Assembly (NCBI GenBank): GCA_014138095.1
Contig: JACGXE010000007.1
Coordinates: forward strand, 124,001-188,000
Origin: Ochrobactrum sp. RH2CCR150
GTDB taxonomy: Bacteria > Pseudomonadota > Alphaproteobacteria > Rhizobiales > Rhizobiaceae
Reading direction: 5' to 3'
DNA: 64,000 nucleotides
In this document: positions 1-8,599 of the stretch, one piece after another
How the letters are laid out: the number at the start of each line of letters is the position of its first letter
Numbering within the stretch: position 1 is the first letter of the stretch
The notes under the pieces: model-generated
Database searches by the model: none
What the model saw: only the letters and a program-made list of their open reading frames with translations
Told to the model about the DNA's origin: nothing
Position numbers and translations under genes: made by a program

Positions 1-681
1 GCGCTGATGGCTGCGATTGAGATGCGCCTGCATCGCTTCACGAGCCAATTCAGCATTTCCGGCGCTGATCGCTTCGCAAATGGCCCGATGCTCGATGACC
101 GTGTTCTGGATATAGTCGGGCGTGATAAGCGAAGGGTTGAGGTCCCGCGAGAACGCTGGCTGAGGCAGTATTTTCAGGCTCATGACACTGAAGAACTCTA
201 TAAACGCAAGATTATTCGTGGCCTCCGATATGGATCGGTGGAAAATGAAGTCCAGCTCATCCAACGCAGCTTCATTCTCGATAGACACCTCAAACTGCTT
301 CAGTGCATCCCACATGTTTGCTTCTTGCGCCCAGGAACGCCGCTGCGCAGCCAGCCCGGCGGCATGAACTTCAAAAGCCATGCGCAATTCAAGCAAATCC
401 ATGAATGGAAGCGAGAGCCGGGCCAGGGGTTCCAGCATGGATTCGTCCGTGATTGACGTTGTTTCCTTTCCGGGCTCGCGAATGAAAATTCCAACACCGT
501 GCTTGGCTTCCAGCAATCCATCCGATCGCAATGCTGCCACGGCTTCCCGGATGACCGTGCGGCTGACGCCGAGCTTGTCGCCAAGCTCGGCCAGGGTCGG
601 CAATTTATCTCCAACCTGAAGCGTACCGTCACCGATCAATGCCTTGAGGCTCTCAATCGTTCGCGAAGTCAATGTTTTCAA
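1..681 (-). CDS. FadR-type GntR transcriptional regulator (C-terminus cut by window edge)
   Basis: Reading the minus strand from 681, an uninterrupted frame of 227 codons runs to the window edge. Residues about 1-65 form a GntR winged helix-turn-helix (recognition segment VSRTVIREAVAALRSDG). The rest is an FCD ligand-binding domain with the family's Asp/His pattern (LDELDFIFHRSISEATNN). No ATG is available; I chose TTG at 681 because GGGATAGG lies just upstream. Only a few C-terminal residues should be missing. It diverges from the ridA/amino-acid transporter/hyuAB genes and is the obvious candidate regulator for them; the intervening DNA carries repeated ATATTATC elements. The ligand is unknown. 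Confidence 0.85.
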   Translation of the reverse strand, partial: MKTLTSRTIESLKALIGDGTLQVGDKLPTLAELGDKLGVSRTVIREAVAALRSDGLLEAKHGVGIFIREPGKETTSITDESMLEPLARLSLPFMDLLELRMAFEVHAAGLAAQRRSWAQEANMWDALKQFEVSIENEAALDELDFIFHRSISEATNNLAFIEFFSVMSLKILPQPAFSRDLNPSLITPDYIQNTVIEHRAICEAISAGNAELAREAMQAHLNRSHQR

Positions 682-748
682 TATGAGCCTATCCCAGTCT
701 AAAAATATTATCTTTCTATCGTGATACGCGGTTCGGAAAAGCAATACA

Positions 749-780
749 AGATATTATCATCGTAGATAGAGATAATATCT
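749..780. promoter_or_regulatory. Inverted repeat AGATATTATC-N12-GATAATATCT
   Basis: Perfect 10-bp arms at 749-758 and 771-780 are separated by 12 bp, close to the regulator's start. It looks like a two-site operator rather than a terminator, because it is AT-only and lies upstream of both genes. Confidence 0.5.
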
Positions 781-1041
781 CTGTAGATTTTTCTCCCCCT
801 TTCAATGGTGAGAACATTCACAAACAGACAGTCGCACTGCTTATTCCAGCCCAAAAAATCCAAATACAACAAATTCCGTTTTTATAGAAGACCGGTAAAA
901 AAGCGTCTCATTTCCGATCAAATCGTTGTTTTCGTGATTGAATCCCACTATCACGCGCCCGGGGCGCTTAGAATGTCGCCCAAGATTCATTCTTGACAAG
1001 TGATATTATTTCAGCAAACCTGACACCATAACACAGCGCAA

Positions 1042-1056
1042 AGTGATAATATCACT
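1042..1056. promoter_or_regulatory. 15-bp palindrome AGTGATAATATCACT, probable operator
   Basis: Perfect palindrome around one central base, 68 bp upstream of the ridA-like start. It shares the GATAATATC core with the other elements in this gap. A GTG inside it could open the ridA frame, but that start would lack a ribosome site and would add residues not typical of RidA. Confidence 0.5.
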
Positions 1057-1123
1057 ATGCAAAAGCCGTACAGTTTCAGATGTGGCGATTGCGAAATGCG
1101 TAACTAAAACAGGGGAATTCGAG

Positions 1124-1591
1124 ATGGGAATCGTTTCTTCCAGACTGGCGGAGTTGGGCCTTGCCCTGCCCAGTGTGACGGCACCGAGCGGAACCTATGT
1201 TCCGTTCCGGCTGAGTGGAACCACGCTCTACATTTCCGGACAGGTGCCCCGTGTCGACGGCGTCGACTGCTACTTGGGGCTTGTCGGCGACACTATGGAT
1301 ATCGCAGAAGCGTATCAGGCCGCTCGAATCTGCGCACTCAATCTTCTGGCGCGCGCTTCGATGGCCCTTGATGGCGATCTGGACCGCATTTCTGCCTGCC
1401 TGCAGGTGCGAGGCTTTGTGAATGCCGTGCCAAACTTCAAGAGCCATCCCGCGGTGATCGATGGCGCATCCGATCTTCTGGTCGAGGTTCTCGGCGAGAA
1501 GGGTCGACATGCCCGCACCGCATTGGGCGCAGGTTCCCTGCCCCGCGGTTTCGCCGTCGAAGTCGACGCCATTTTCGAAGTTCAGTCCTGA
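1124..1591 (+). CDS. RidA family (YjgF/Rid) protein
   Basis: 155 residues. RidA proteins hydrolyse reactive enamine/imine intermediates such as 2-aminoacrylate to ketoacids and ammonia. The C-terminal signature is visible: an arginine followed by TALGAGSLPRGFAVEVDA, the family's RxxxGxxxLPxxxxVEV pattern. The start is the ATG at 1124, preceded by AGGGGAA; an upstream GTG within the palindrome at 1042-1056 is rejected. It is the first gene of a probable operon with an amino-acid ABC transporter and hyuAB. This suggests it removes an imine or enamine produced when a nitrogenous substrate is broken down. Its exact substrate cannot be read from sequence. Confidence 0.85.
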   Translation: MGIVSSRLAELGLALPSVTAPSGTYVPFRLSGTTLYISGQVPRVDGVDCYLGLVGDTMDIAEAYQAARICALNLLARASMALDGDLDRISACLQVRGFVNAVPNFKSHPAVIDGASDLLVEVLGEKGRHARTALGAGSLPRGFAVEVDAIFEVQS

Positions 1592-1634
1592 GCGGCGATT
1601 TCCTTTCTGCCTATACATATGAAGCGAGAGATAG

Positions 1635-2375
1635 ATGTCTGAACAAGCCATCACGATGAGCGCGGTCAATAAATGGTATGGCCAGCTTCACGTACTCAAG
1701 AATGTGAATCTGGACGTGAACAGGGGCGAACATATCGTTCTTTGCGGCCCCTCCGGCTCGGGTAAATCAACGCTTATCCGGTGTATCAATCACCTTGAGG
1801 AAATTCAGGACGGCACCATCGATGTGAATGGAACGCGCCTCGGCAATAAAGGGGCCAATGTCGATCATATCCGACGCGACGTTGGCATGGTGTTTCAACA
1901 GTTCAATCTTTTCCCCCATATGACTGTACTTGAAAACTGCATGCTTGCACCACGCCGCGTGCATAAGGCTTCGACAGCCGAGGCAAAAGAAAAGGCCATG
2001 CATTTTCTCAAACGGGTGCATATCGCGGAACAAGCCAATAAATATCCGGCCCAGCTTTCCGGAGGCCAGCAGCAGCGTGTGGCCATTGCACGCGCGCTTT
2101 GCATGGGACCGAAGATCATGTTGTTCGATGAGCCCACATCGGCGCTTGATCCTGAAATGGTGAAAGAAGTTCTCGATACGATGATCTCGCTTGCTGACGA
2201 CGGCATCACCATGATCTGCGTGACCCATGAAATGGGCTTTGCGCGCGCCGTTGCCCACCGCGTTATTTTCATGGATCGCGGAGAGATTATAGAAAGCGCC
2301 CCTCCCGCAGAATTCTTCGGAAATCCCAAGCACGAACGCGCCAAGGCATTTCTGGGCCAGATCCTCAATCACTAA
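1635..2375 (+). CDS. Amino-acid ABC transporter ATP-binding protein (GlnQ/HisP type)
   Basis: 246 residues, the usual size for the polar amino-acid uptake ATPases. Walker A is GPSGSGKST near residue 36, the signature is [15 protein letters not shown] and Walker B is [12 protein letters not shown], followed by the switch histidine in CVTHEMGFA. It sits 43 bp after the ridA-like gene and ahead of two permease genes and a binding protein, so it powers that importer on the cytoplasmic face of the membrane. Substrate class (amino acid or derivative) follows from family and neighbours. Confidence 0.93.
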   Translation: MSEQAITMSAVNKWYGQLHVLKNVNLDVNRGEHIVLCGPSGSGKSTLIRCINHLEEIQDGTIDVNGTRLGNKGANVDHIRRDVGMVFQQFNLFPHMTVLENCMLAPRRVHKASTAEAKEKAMHFLKRVHIAEQANKYPAQLSGGQQQRVAIARALCMGPKIMLFDEPTSALDPEMVKEVLDTMISLADDGITMICVTHEMGFARAVAHRVIFMDRGEIIESAPPAEFFGNPKHERAKAFLGQILNH

Positions 2376-2416
2376 CGAAACAAAGGGGAACCAGGCGAAA
2401 TTACGGGAGCTTGCCA

Positions 2417-3085
2417 ATGCAATATAGTTTCGACATGGGGCCGGTTCTGGCGGCCTGGCCACTGCTGCTTAGCGGCGCGTTACAAACCCTGAAGATATCC
2501 TCCATCTCGATGGCGCTTGGGCTAATGCTCGGCATTGTCTTCATGTTGATGCGCATGAGCTCGATACGAACCGTATCCCGGGTGGCATTTGCCTATATCG
2601 AACTGATCCGCAACACACCGTTTCTGGTACAGGTATTTTTCATCTTCTTCGGAATGCCATCTCTTGGCGTCACTTTGACAGCCACACAGGCGGCAATTCT
2701 CGCCATGACGCTCAATTGTGCGGCTTATGCAGCCGAAATCGTGCGCGGCGGGGTGGAGTCCATCAAGAAGGGTCAGGTGGAAGCAGGACGCGCGCTTGGA
2801 CTTCATACGCTCGACGTCTATCGTTTCATCATCTTTCGGCCGGCCATTCGTGCGGTCTACCCGGCGCTTTGCAGCCAGTTCATCCTGATGATGCTCAATT
2901 CCAGTCTGGTGGCTTCAGTCTCCGCAGAAGAGCTCACCTATGTCGGGCAAATGATCGACTCCGAGACGTTCCGCAGCTTCGAAGTCTATTTCGTACTCGG
3001 CGTTATCTATCTCGCGCTTTCGCAGTTCTTCTCCATCGTTCTCCAACTCATTGGCAGAACTTACTTTTCCTATCCGACGAAGTGA
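2417..3085 (+). CDS. Amino-acid ABC transporter permease (HisM/GlnP family)
   Basis: 222 residues with about five hydrophobic segments and the cytoplasmic EAA loop (EAGRALGLHTLDVYRFII) that docks on the ATPase. The start is ATG 2417 with CGGGAG upstream; an in-frame TTG at 2411 lies too close to that site. It is followed after 9 bp by a second permease, as is usual for heterodimeric amino-acid importers. Intact. Confidence 0.9.
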   Translation: MQYSFDMGPVLAAWPLLLSGALQTLKISSISMALGLMLGIVFMLMRMSSIRTVSRVAFAYIELIRNTPFLVQVFFIFFGMPSLGVTLTATQAAILAMTLNCAAYAAEIVRGGVESIKKGQVEAGRALGLHTLDVYRFIIFRPAIRAVYPALCSQFILMMLNSSLVASVSAEELTYVGQMIDSETFRSFEVYFVLGVIYLALSQFFSIVLQLIGRTYFSYPTK

Positions 3086-3094
3086 GGCAGACCG

Positions 3095-3744
3095 ATGATA
3101 CGCAGTTTCGGCTTTGCAGAATTCCTGTTCATTCTCGAAGGGGCTCGCTGGACAGTCATCCTGTCACTCCTCGCCTTCGTCTTCGGTGGCGTATGCGGCC
3201 TCATCGTGGCCCTTGGACGCACGAGCAACAAGAAATGGCTTCGCTATTTCATGGCGACATATATCCAGATCTTTCAGGGCACACCGCTGCTGATCCAGCT
3301 TTTCTTCGTCTATTTCGGCCTGCCGCTGCTCGGCATTCGTGTTGATGTCTGGGTCGCGCTGATCATCGGTCTTTCGCTCCATACCAGTGCGTTTCTCGGT
3401 GAAATCTGGCGAGGCAGCATCGAGGCTGTATCAGCGGGGCAGGATGAAGCGGCCCGCGCTCTTGGCATTGGCTATGTCCGTCGCATGTCGGATGTCGTGC
3501 TTCCCCAGGCATTCCGCATCGGCCTGCCCGCAACCATTGGTTTATGGTCAATCTGATCAAGGGCACAGCACTGGCGGCTTTGCTTGGACTGACCGAGCTG
3601 ACGCGCTCAGGGCAGCTGATGGCGAACATTACCTTCGAGCCGCTCAAAGTCTACGGCGCTGTCGGCCTTGTCTACTTCGTGATCTGCATTCCGCTCACCT
3701 ATTACAGCGCCCGTATCGAAAAGCGCCTGAATGCGTCCCGTTGA
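3095..3744 (+). pseudogene. Second amino-acid ABC permease, frameshifted near 3542
   Basis: The first frame (3095-3556) encodes a normal permease N-terminus through the EAA loop (DEAARALGIGYVRRM) and then reads IGLWSI and a stop. The remainder of the protein (MVNLIKGTALAALLGLTEL to KRLNASR) continues in the next frame from 3544 to 3744. Joining the frames gives a full-length permease of about 216 residues, so one base is missing at the GGTTTATGG stretch around 3540-3546. A -1 slip at TTTA would also restore the protein. It could be a real inactivating mutation, a sequencing error or recoding; sequence alone cannot tell. All neighbours are intact. Confidence 0.8.
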
Positions 3745-3773
3745 ATAACAATAAAACAACCAGAGGTAAGAAC

Positions 3774-4613
3774 ATGTTTAATTCAAGTTTCGCTCGTTCC
3801 AAAGCTTCATTCGGTTTCACGATGGGCCTGCTCGCAACGGTATGCATGGCCACTGCGGCTGGTGCCGCAACGCCGGAAGAAATCAAGGCCAAGGGCACCG
3901 TAACCATCGGCGTACAGATGGATCAGTTTCCATGGGGCTTCATCGATGAAAATGGCAAGAATGGCGGCTATGACGTTGATGTAGCTGACCTGATTGCAAA
4001 GGAACTGGGCGTTCAAATCAAGTTCGAGCGCATCACCGGTCAGAACCGTATTCCCCTTCTCACCAATGGCATGGTCGATTTTCTTGTTCCATCCATGACC
4101 ATCACACCAGAGCGTGCCAAGGTCATTCAGTTCGCCATTCCCTATTCATCCAACGACATCACTGTCTGGGGCAAGAACGACGTTGATATCAAGGGCAATG
4201 ATGATCTGGGCAAATACATCATCGGCGTCAATCGCGGCAGCGTTTTCGAGCCGGTCCTGAAGAAAGTCGCTCCAGCCAACACGCAGATCAAGCGCTTCGA
4301 TGACGATGCAACCACAGTACAGGCGCTTCTGTCCGGTCAGGTCGATGCCATTCTGGGCAGCGTGACCTATGGGCTCGTGATCGACAAGACCGGTAACAGC
4401 GGCAATTACGGCCGCAAATACAAGGTCGCAGACAATTTCCAGGCAATGGCGGTTCGCAAAGGCGACCAGGAAATGCTCGACTATCTGAATGATTTTGTCA
4501 CCCGCCATACAGCGGACGGCTCGCTCGACGGCCTTTACAAGAAATGGATCGGTGTGGATCGCGCAAAGCTGCCGACTACCGTCGAAGGGGTGGATTTCAC
4601 CGGCAAGAACTAA
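3774..4613 (+). CDS. Amino-acid ABC transporter substrate-binding protein
   Basis: 279 residues. A signal peptide runs to about residue 31 (GLLATVCMATAAGA before ATPEEIKAKG), followed by a periplasmic type II binding fold of the SBP_bac_3 family. The family core is visible (VTIGVQMDQFPWGFIDENGK, GYDVDVADLIAKELG). The start is ATG 3774 behind AGAGG; a longer in-frame reading back to 3387 crosses the permease pseudogene and is not real. It supplies ligand to the transporter just upstream. Ligand identity is unknown; adjacency to hyuAB suggests a cyclic amide, hydantoin or derived amino acid. Confidence 0.9.
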   Translation: MFNSSFARSKASFGFTMGLLATVCMATAAGAATPEEIKAKGTVTIGVQMDQFPWGFIDENGKNGGYDVDVADLIAKELGVQIKFERITGQNRIPLLTNGMVDFLVPSMTITPERAKVIQFAIPYSSNDITVWGKNDVDIKGNDDLGKYIIGVNRGSVFEPVLKKVAPANTQIKRFDDDATTVQALLSGQVDAILGSVTYGLVIDKTGNSGNYGRKYKVADNFQAMAVRKGDQEMLDYLNDFVTRHTADGSLDGLYKKWIGVDRAKLPTTVEGVDFTGKN

Positions 4614-4681
4614 GGCAGACTGACTGGTGAACGTCTGAACGTTTCAAGTTAGCCGCAACAATACGAAGCAACAGTTTTGAA

Positions 4682-4702
4682 CCGGCAGGCACCGCCTGCC
4701 GG
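4682..4702 (+). other. Intercistronic hairpin CCGGCAGGC-ACC-GCCTGCCGG
   Basis: Perfect 9-bp GC-rich stem with a 3-nt loop between the binding-protein gene and hyuA. No T-run follows (next bases GAACGAGG). It therefore looks like an mRNA-stabilising or partial-termination hairpin after a highly expressed binding protein, not a full terminator. Confidence 0.55.
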
Positions 4703-4789
4703 AACGAGGAAACACGTGCCTGAACCGCGGCCTTCCAGCCCGGCCCCGCACTTAACGCATAGAATCTGATCTTGGGAGTTAGGCAAGAC

Positions 4790-6877
4790 ATGACGATAGA
4801 TGGCAAACTGATCAGGGTTGGCGTCGACATTGGCGGAACCTTCACCGATGTGGCGATGGAAGTTGGTTCAACACTTCACTCAACCAAGGTTCTGACCGAT
4901 TACGCGTTTCCTGAAAATGCGATTGTCAAAGCCATTCGCGAAGTCGCGGAGAAGGCCGGTATAGCGCTGAACCAGATCGACACAGTGATCCACGGTACTA
5001 CTCTGGCGACAAACGCCCTGATCGAACGTCGTGGTGCAAAAACTGCGCTCGTCACGACCAAAGGCTTTCGCGACGTCATCGAAATGCGCACCGAAAGCCG
5101 CTTCGAGCAATATGATCTCGATATTGTCCTCCCGGCCCCGTTGGTCGACCGTAGCGACCGCTTCGTTCTTGACGAACGCATGGGCGCAACAGGTGAAGTG
5201 CTCAAGCCTCTGGATGAGAGCGAGATGGAAGCGCTTTGTGATCGCATCATCGCGCAAGGCTATGAGAGTGTCGCCGTCGGCTTCATCCACTCCTACCTCA
5301 ATGGCGAACATGAGCGCCGTTTCCGCGACAGGCTGCTGGGCAGGAAGCCTGATCTTTCCGTCTCGATTTCATCGGAAGTCTCGCCGCAAATGCGCGAGTT
5401 TCAGCGCTTCAATACCGTCTGCGCCAATGCCTATGTCAAACCGTTGATGGCATCCTATCTCAATCGACTGGTTGGTCGTCTTCACGATGAAGGGCTTGTT
5501 GCACCGGTCTTTATGATCCACTCGGGCGGCGGCATTATCAGCGTCGACAGTGCAATTGAGTTTCCCGTTCGCCTGCTCGAATCCGGACCGGCTGGCGGCG
5601 CGATTTTCGCGGCCCATATTGCAGCCAACCACAAGCTCGATCAGGTCGTGTCCTACGACATGGGCGGCACCACTGCAAAAATCTGCCTGATTGAACAGCA
5701 GACACCCAAAACGTCGAAGACCTTCGAAGTGGCGCGCACCTATCGCTTCAAGAAGGGCAGCGGCATGCCAATCTCCATCCCGGTCATCGAAATGGTCGAA
5801 ATCGGCGCTGGCGGCGGCTCGATTGCAACCGTCGATGCCATGCGTCAGATACGCGTTGGTCCGCACAGCGCAGGTTCGGAACCGGGACCAGCCTGCTATG
5901 ATCGTGGCGGTGTCAATCCAACCGTGACTGATGCAGATGTCATCCTTGGTCGCCTTGATCCCGACAGCTTTGCCGGCGGGTCGATGAAACTGTCGCGCTC
6001 AGCATCCGAAAGCGCCATGGATGCAGATATCGGCAGCAAGCTGGGTTCAGATGTTGCCACCTCAGCTTATGGCCTCAGCGAAGTCGTCGATGAGAATATG
6101 AGCAATGCCGCGCGTATGCATGCGGTGGAGAATGGCAAGGAACTTTCCGAGTTCACCATGATTGCCTTTGGCGGCGCGGCCCCGGTTCATGCTGCGCGAC
6201 TTTGCGAAAAGCTTGGTGTCAACGATCTGCTTATCCCGCCTGGCGCTGGTGTCGGCTCTGCAATCGGCTTCCTGCGTGCGCCTTTTGGTTTTGAATCGGT
6301 TCGCAGTGCTTATAGCCGCATCAGCCGCTTCGACGCCAACGCCGTCAATACTGTGATAGCCGAACTGGTACAGGAAGCGACGTCTTTCGTGCGGTCGGGC
6401 GCGCCCAATGCTAACCCCTCGCTCGAATGCACGGCTTACATGCGCTATGTCGGGCAAGGATGGGAAGTGCCGGTTACCATCGAAGTCCGCGATTATACCC
6501 AAGCGGATGCCTCGCTTTTCAGCGCGCTTTTCGATGAGTGCTACGAGCGGTTCTTCGGCCGCGTTATTGATGGACTGGACGTCGAAATCGTCAGCTGGTC
6601 GCTGCGCGCCAGCGCCGATGCAGCCGCACCCACACCCGCCAAACCCGTTACGAAACAGTCGACGGCAACCATATCCGGCCAGCGCAAGGTGTTCGACGTT
6701 CTCGAAGAACGTTTCCTCGACGCCAGTGTCGTCGACCGCAGCGACATGAAGCCGGGCGACTGGATCTCTGGTCCGGCCGTCATCACAGAACGCGAGACGT
6801 CGACCATCGTGACCTCAAGCCGCGAAGCGATCATGCAGACCGATGGTTGCCTGTTGCTGCGCGCCAAGGCCGCCTGA
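4790..6877 (+). CDS. hyuA: Hydantoinase/oxoprolinase family protein, subunit A (HyuA)
   Basis: 695 residues. The N-terminal hydantoinase-A domain opens with RVGVDIGGTFTDVAME, the ATP-binding motif of the actin-like fold. The central domain carries a second phosphate motif (YDMGGTTAKICLIE) and GAGGGSIATVD. This family couples ATP hydrolysis to opening of cyclic amides (N-methylhydantoin, 5-oxoproline, caprolactam); acetone carboxylase is a relative. The start is ATG 4790 with TTAGG and GGGAG upstream. hyuB follows after 12 bp, as needed for the two-subunit enzyme. The substrate is not determinable, but an amino-acid transporter in the same operon points to an amino-acid-derived lactam. Confidence 0.9.
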   Translation: MTIDGKLIRVGVDIGGTFTDVAMEVGSTLHSTKVLTDYAFPENAIVKAIREVAEKAGIALNQIDTVIHGTTLATNALIERRGAKTALVTTKGFRDVIEMRTESRFEQYDLDIVLPAPLVDRSDRFVLDERMGATGEVLKPLDESEMEALCDRIIAQGYESVAVGFIHSYLNGEHERRFRDRLLGRKPDLSVSISSEVSPQMREFQRFNTVCANAYVKPLMASYLNRLVGRLHDEGLVAPVFMIHSGGGIISVDSAIEFPVRLLESGPAGGAIFAAHIAANHKLDQVVSYDMGGTTAKICLIEQQTPKTSKTFEVARTYRFKKGSGMPISIPVIEMVEIGAGGGSIATVDAMRQIRVGPHSAGSEPGPACYDRGGVNPTVTDADVILGRLDPDSFAGGSMKLSRSASESAMDADIGSKLGSDVATSAYGLSEVVDENMSNAARMHAVENGKELSEFTMIAFGGAAPVHAARLCEKLGVNDLLIPPGAGVGSAIGFLRAPFGFESVRSAYSRISRFDANAVNTVIAELVQEATSFVRSGAPNANPSLECTAYMRYVGQGWEVPVTIEVRDYTQADASLFSALFDECYERFFGRVIDGLDVEIVSWSLRASADAAAPTPAKPVTKQSTATISGQRKVFDVLEERFLDASVVDRSDMKPGDWISGPAVITERETSTIVTSSREAIMQTDGCLLLRAKAA

Positions 6878-6889
6878 AGGAGTTTACCC

Positions 6890-8527
6890 ATGTCAGTGAA
6901 ACCTATTTCCGATGTTCACATGCAAATCATGTGGAACCGCCTGATCTCAGTCGTCGAAGAACAGGCCGTAACGCTAATTCGTACAGCCTTCAGCACCAGT
7001 GTGCGTGAATCCGGCGATCTATCGGCTGGTGTGTTCAATCGCGCCGGACAGATGATCGCACAGGCGGTGACCGGCACGCCCGGACATGTGAATGCGATGG
7101 CGGAAGCCGTTGGCCATTTCATCAATGATATCGGACGCGAGAACATCTTCGAGGGTGATGTCTACATAACCAACGATCCATGGAAGGGCACGGGCCACCT
7201 GCATGATTTCACCGTCGTCTCGCCGAGCTTTCGCGACGGCGCACTGACCGGTTTCTTTGCCTGCACCGCCCATGTGGTGGATGTTGGCGGCCGTGGCTTT
7301 GGTCCCGATGCCAATGAAGTTTATGAGGAAGGCATCTTTGTGCCGATCATGAAGTTCGCGGAACGCGGGGTGGTCAACAAGGATCTCGTGAACATTCTGC
7401 GCAACAATGTTCGCGAAAGCCATCAGGTCGTTGGTGACGTCTATTCTCTCGCCGCCTGTAACGAAATCGGTCATCGTCGCTTGATGGACATGATGAATGA
7501 GTTCCGGCTCGACGATCTGGAAGGACTGGCTGAATTCATCTTCAAGCGCAGCTATGATGCCACGCTTGAGAAGCTGGCGGCACTTCCACACGGCACCTAT
7601 TCCAACGTGATGCGAGTGGACGGTTACGGTGATCCCATTGACATCGCAGTGCGTATTGACGTCCATGCCGATCACATACTCGCAGATTTCAACGGTACAT
7701 CCGCGCCAAGCCCCAAAGGCATCAATTGTCCGCTGATCTATTCGGCTGCCTATGCCTGTTACGGCCTGAAATGCTCGATTGCACCGGAAATCCCGAATAA
7801 TCACGCATCGCTTCTTCCCTTCAAGGTAATTGCGCCGAAGGATTGCATTTTGAACGCGCAACACCCTGCTCCGGTTTCCGTGCGCCACGTGCTCGGCCAT
7901 CTGGTGCCAGATGCAGTGCTTGGTGCCGTCCATAAGATGCTGCCCGGTCGAGTACCGGCGGAAGGCTCAGGCGCGCTGTGGAACCTTCATGTTAGTGCAC
8001 GTCCGCTTTCCGGCGACAAGGCCCCGAAAGATGGCGGCCAGCGTGCGGAGGTTCTTCTGTTCAACAGCGGCGGAGCCGGTGCCCGCTCCCATCTTGATGG
8101 GCTAAGCGCCACCGCCTTTCCAAGCGGTGTTCATTCGATGTCGATCGAGGCGACGGAACATGTCGGCCCGGTTATTTTCTGGCGCAAGGAATTGCGCGAC
8201 GGTTCCGGCGGCGCCGGAAAATTCCGTGGCGGGCTTGGTCAGGTTGTCGAGATTGCGCCGACGGACGGACATGAGATCTACTTCAATGCCATGTTTGATC
8301 GCATCAAACACCCGCCGCGCGGGCGTGAAGGCGGCGAGAATGGCGCACCTGGTGCAGTTCTGCTCGATGATGGCTCGGTGCTTAATGCCAAGGGCCGACA
8401 GCATGTCCCCGCTGGACGCAGGCTCATCCTGCAATTGCCGGGTGGCGGCGGTTATGGCGCTGCGGATGAACGATGCCCGGATGCCAAGCAGCGCGACAAA
8501 GAATTCGATTATGTCGTGAATGGCTGA
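6890..8527 (+). CDS. hyuB: Hydantoinase B/oxoprolinase family protein, subunit B (HyuB)
   Basis: 545 residues, in the usual range for HyuB. Family landmarks are present: IMWNRLISVVEEQAVTLIR at the N-terminus, the segment EGDVYITNDPWKGTGHLHD, and the C-terminal GGAGKFRGGLGQVVEI and LPGGGGYG. It pairs with HyuA immediately upstream (12-bp gap, GAAGGAG ribosome site) to form the ATP-dependent amidohydrolase. A strong terminator follows at 8542, so this is the end of the operon that begins with the ridA-like gene. Confidence 0.9.
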   Translation: MSVKPISDVHMQIMWNRLISVVEEQAVTLIRTAFSTSVRESGDLSAGVFNRAGQMIAQAVTGTPGHVNAMAEAVGHFINDIGRENIFEGDVYITNDPWKGTGHLHDFTVVSPSFRDGALTGFFACTAHVVDVGGRGFGPDANEVYEEGIFVPIMKFAERGVVNKDLVNILRNNVRESHQVVGDVYSLAACNEIGHRRLMDMMNEFRLDDLEGLAEFIFKRSYDATLEKLAALPHGTYSNVMRVDGYGDPIDIAVRIDVHADHILADFNGTSAPSPKGINCPLIYSAAYACYGLKCSIAPEIPNNHASLLPFKVIAPKDCILNAQHPAPVSVRHVLGHLVPDAVLGAVHKMLPGRVPAEGSGALWNLHVSARPLSGDKAPKDGGQRAEVLLFNSGGAGARSHLDGLSATAFPSGVHSMSIEATEHVGPVIFWRKELRDGSGGAGKFRGGLGQVVEIAPTDGHEIYFNAMFDRIKHPPRGREGGENGAPGAVLLDDGSVLNAKGRQHVPAGRRLILQLPGGGGYGAADERCPDAKQRDKEFDYVVNG

Positions 8528-8541
8528 CACCAAACCCTGCC

Positions 8542-8575
8542 AGAAGCCGCCTTTAGGGCGGCTTCTCTCTTTTTT
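8542..8575 (+). terminator. Rho-independent terminator after hyuB
   Basis: Perfect 10-bp stem AGAAGCCGCC / GGCGGCTTCT (8542-8551 and 8557-8566), 5-nt loop, then a T-rich tail with six consecutive T at 8570-8575. Located 15 bp past the hyuB stop. Confidence 0.9.
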
Positions 8576-8599
8576 CGATCAGCAGATGAGAGCATAGCA

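Larger units (their letters stand above)
705..1056. promoter_or_regulatory. Divergent control region with repeated ATATTATC/GATAATAT elements
   Basis: The 442-bp gap between the FadR-type gene and the ridA-like gene has no convincing ORF. It is AT-rich and holds five copies of an 8-10 bp element: 705-712 (ATATTATC), 749-758, 771-780, 1001-1009 (TGATATTAT) and 1042-1056. Repetition on both sides of the gap fits a regulator that controls itself and the divergent operon. A TTGACA sits at 993-998, but I could not pair it with a convincing -10 box. Binding by the neighbouring FadR-type protein is inference. Confidence 0.55.

Noticed and set aside
3387..3773. Long upstream extension of the binding-protein frame (would give 408 residues)
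   Set aside because: It runs through the permease pseudogene in another frame, encodes no recognisable domain, and a normal signal peptide and ribosome site mark the start at 3774.
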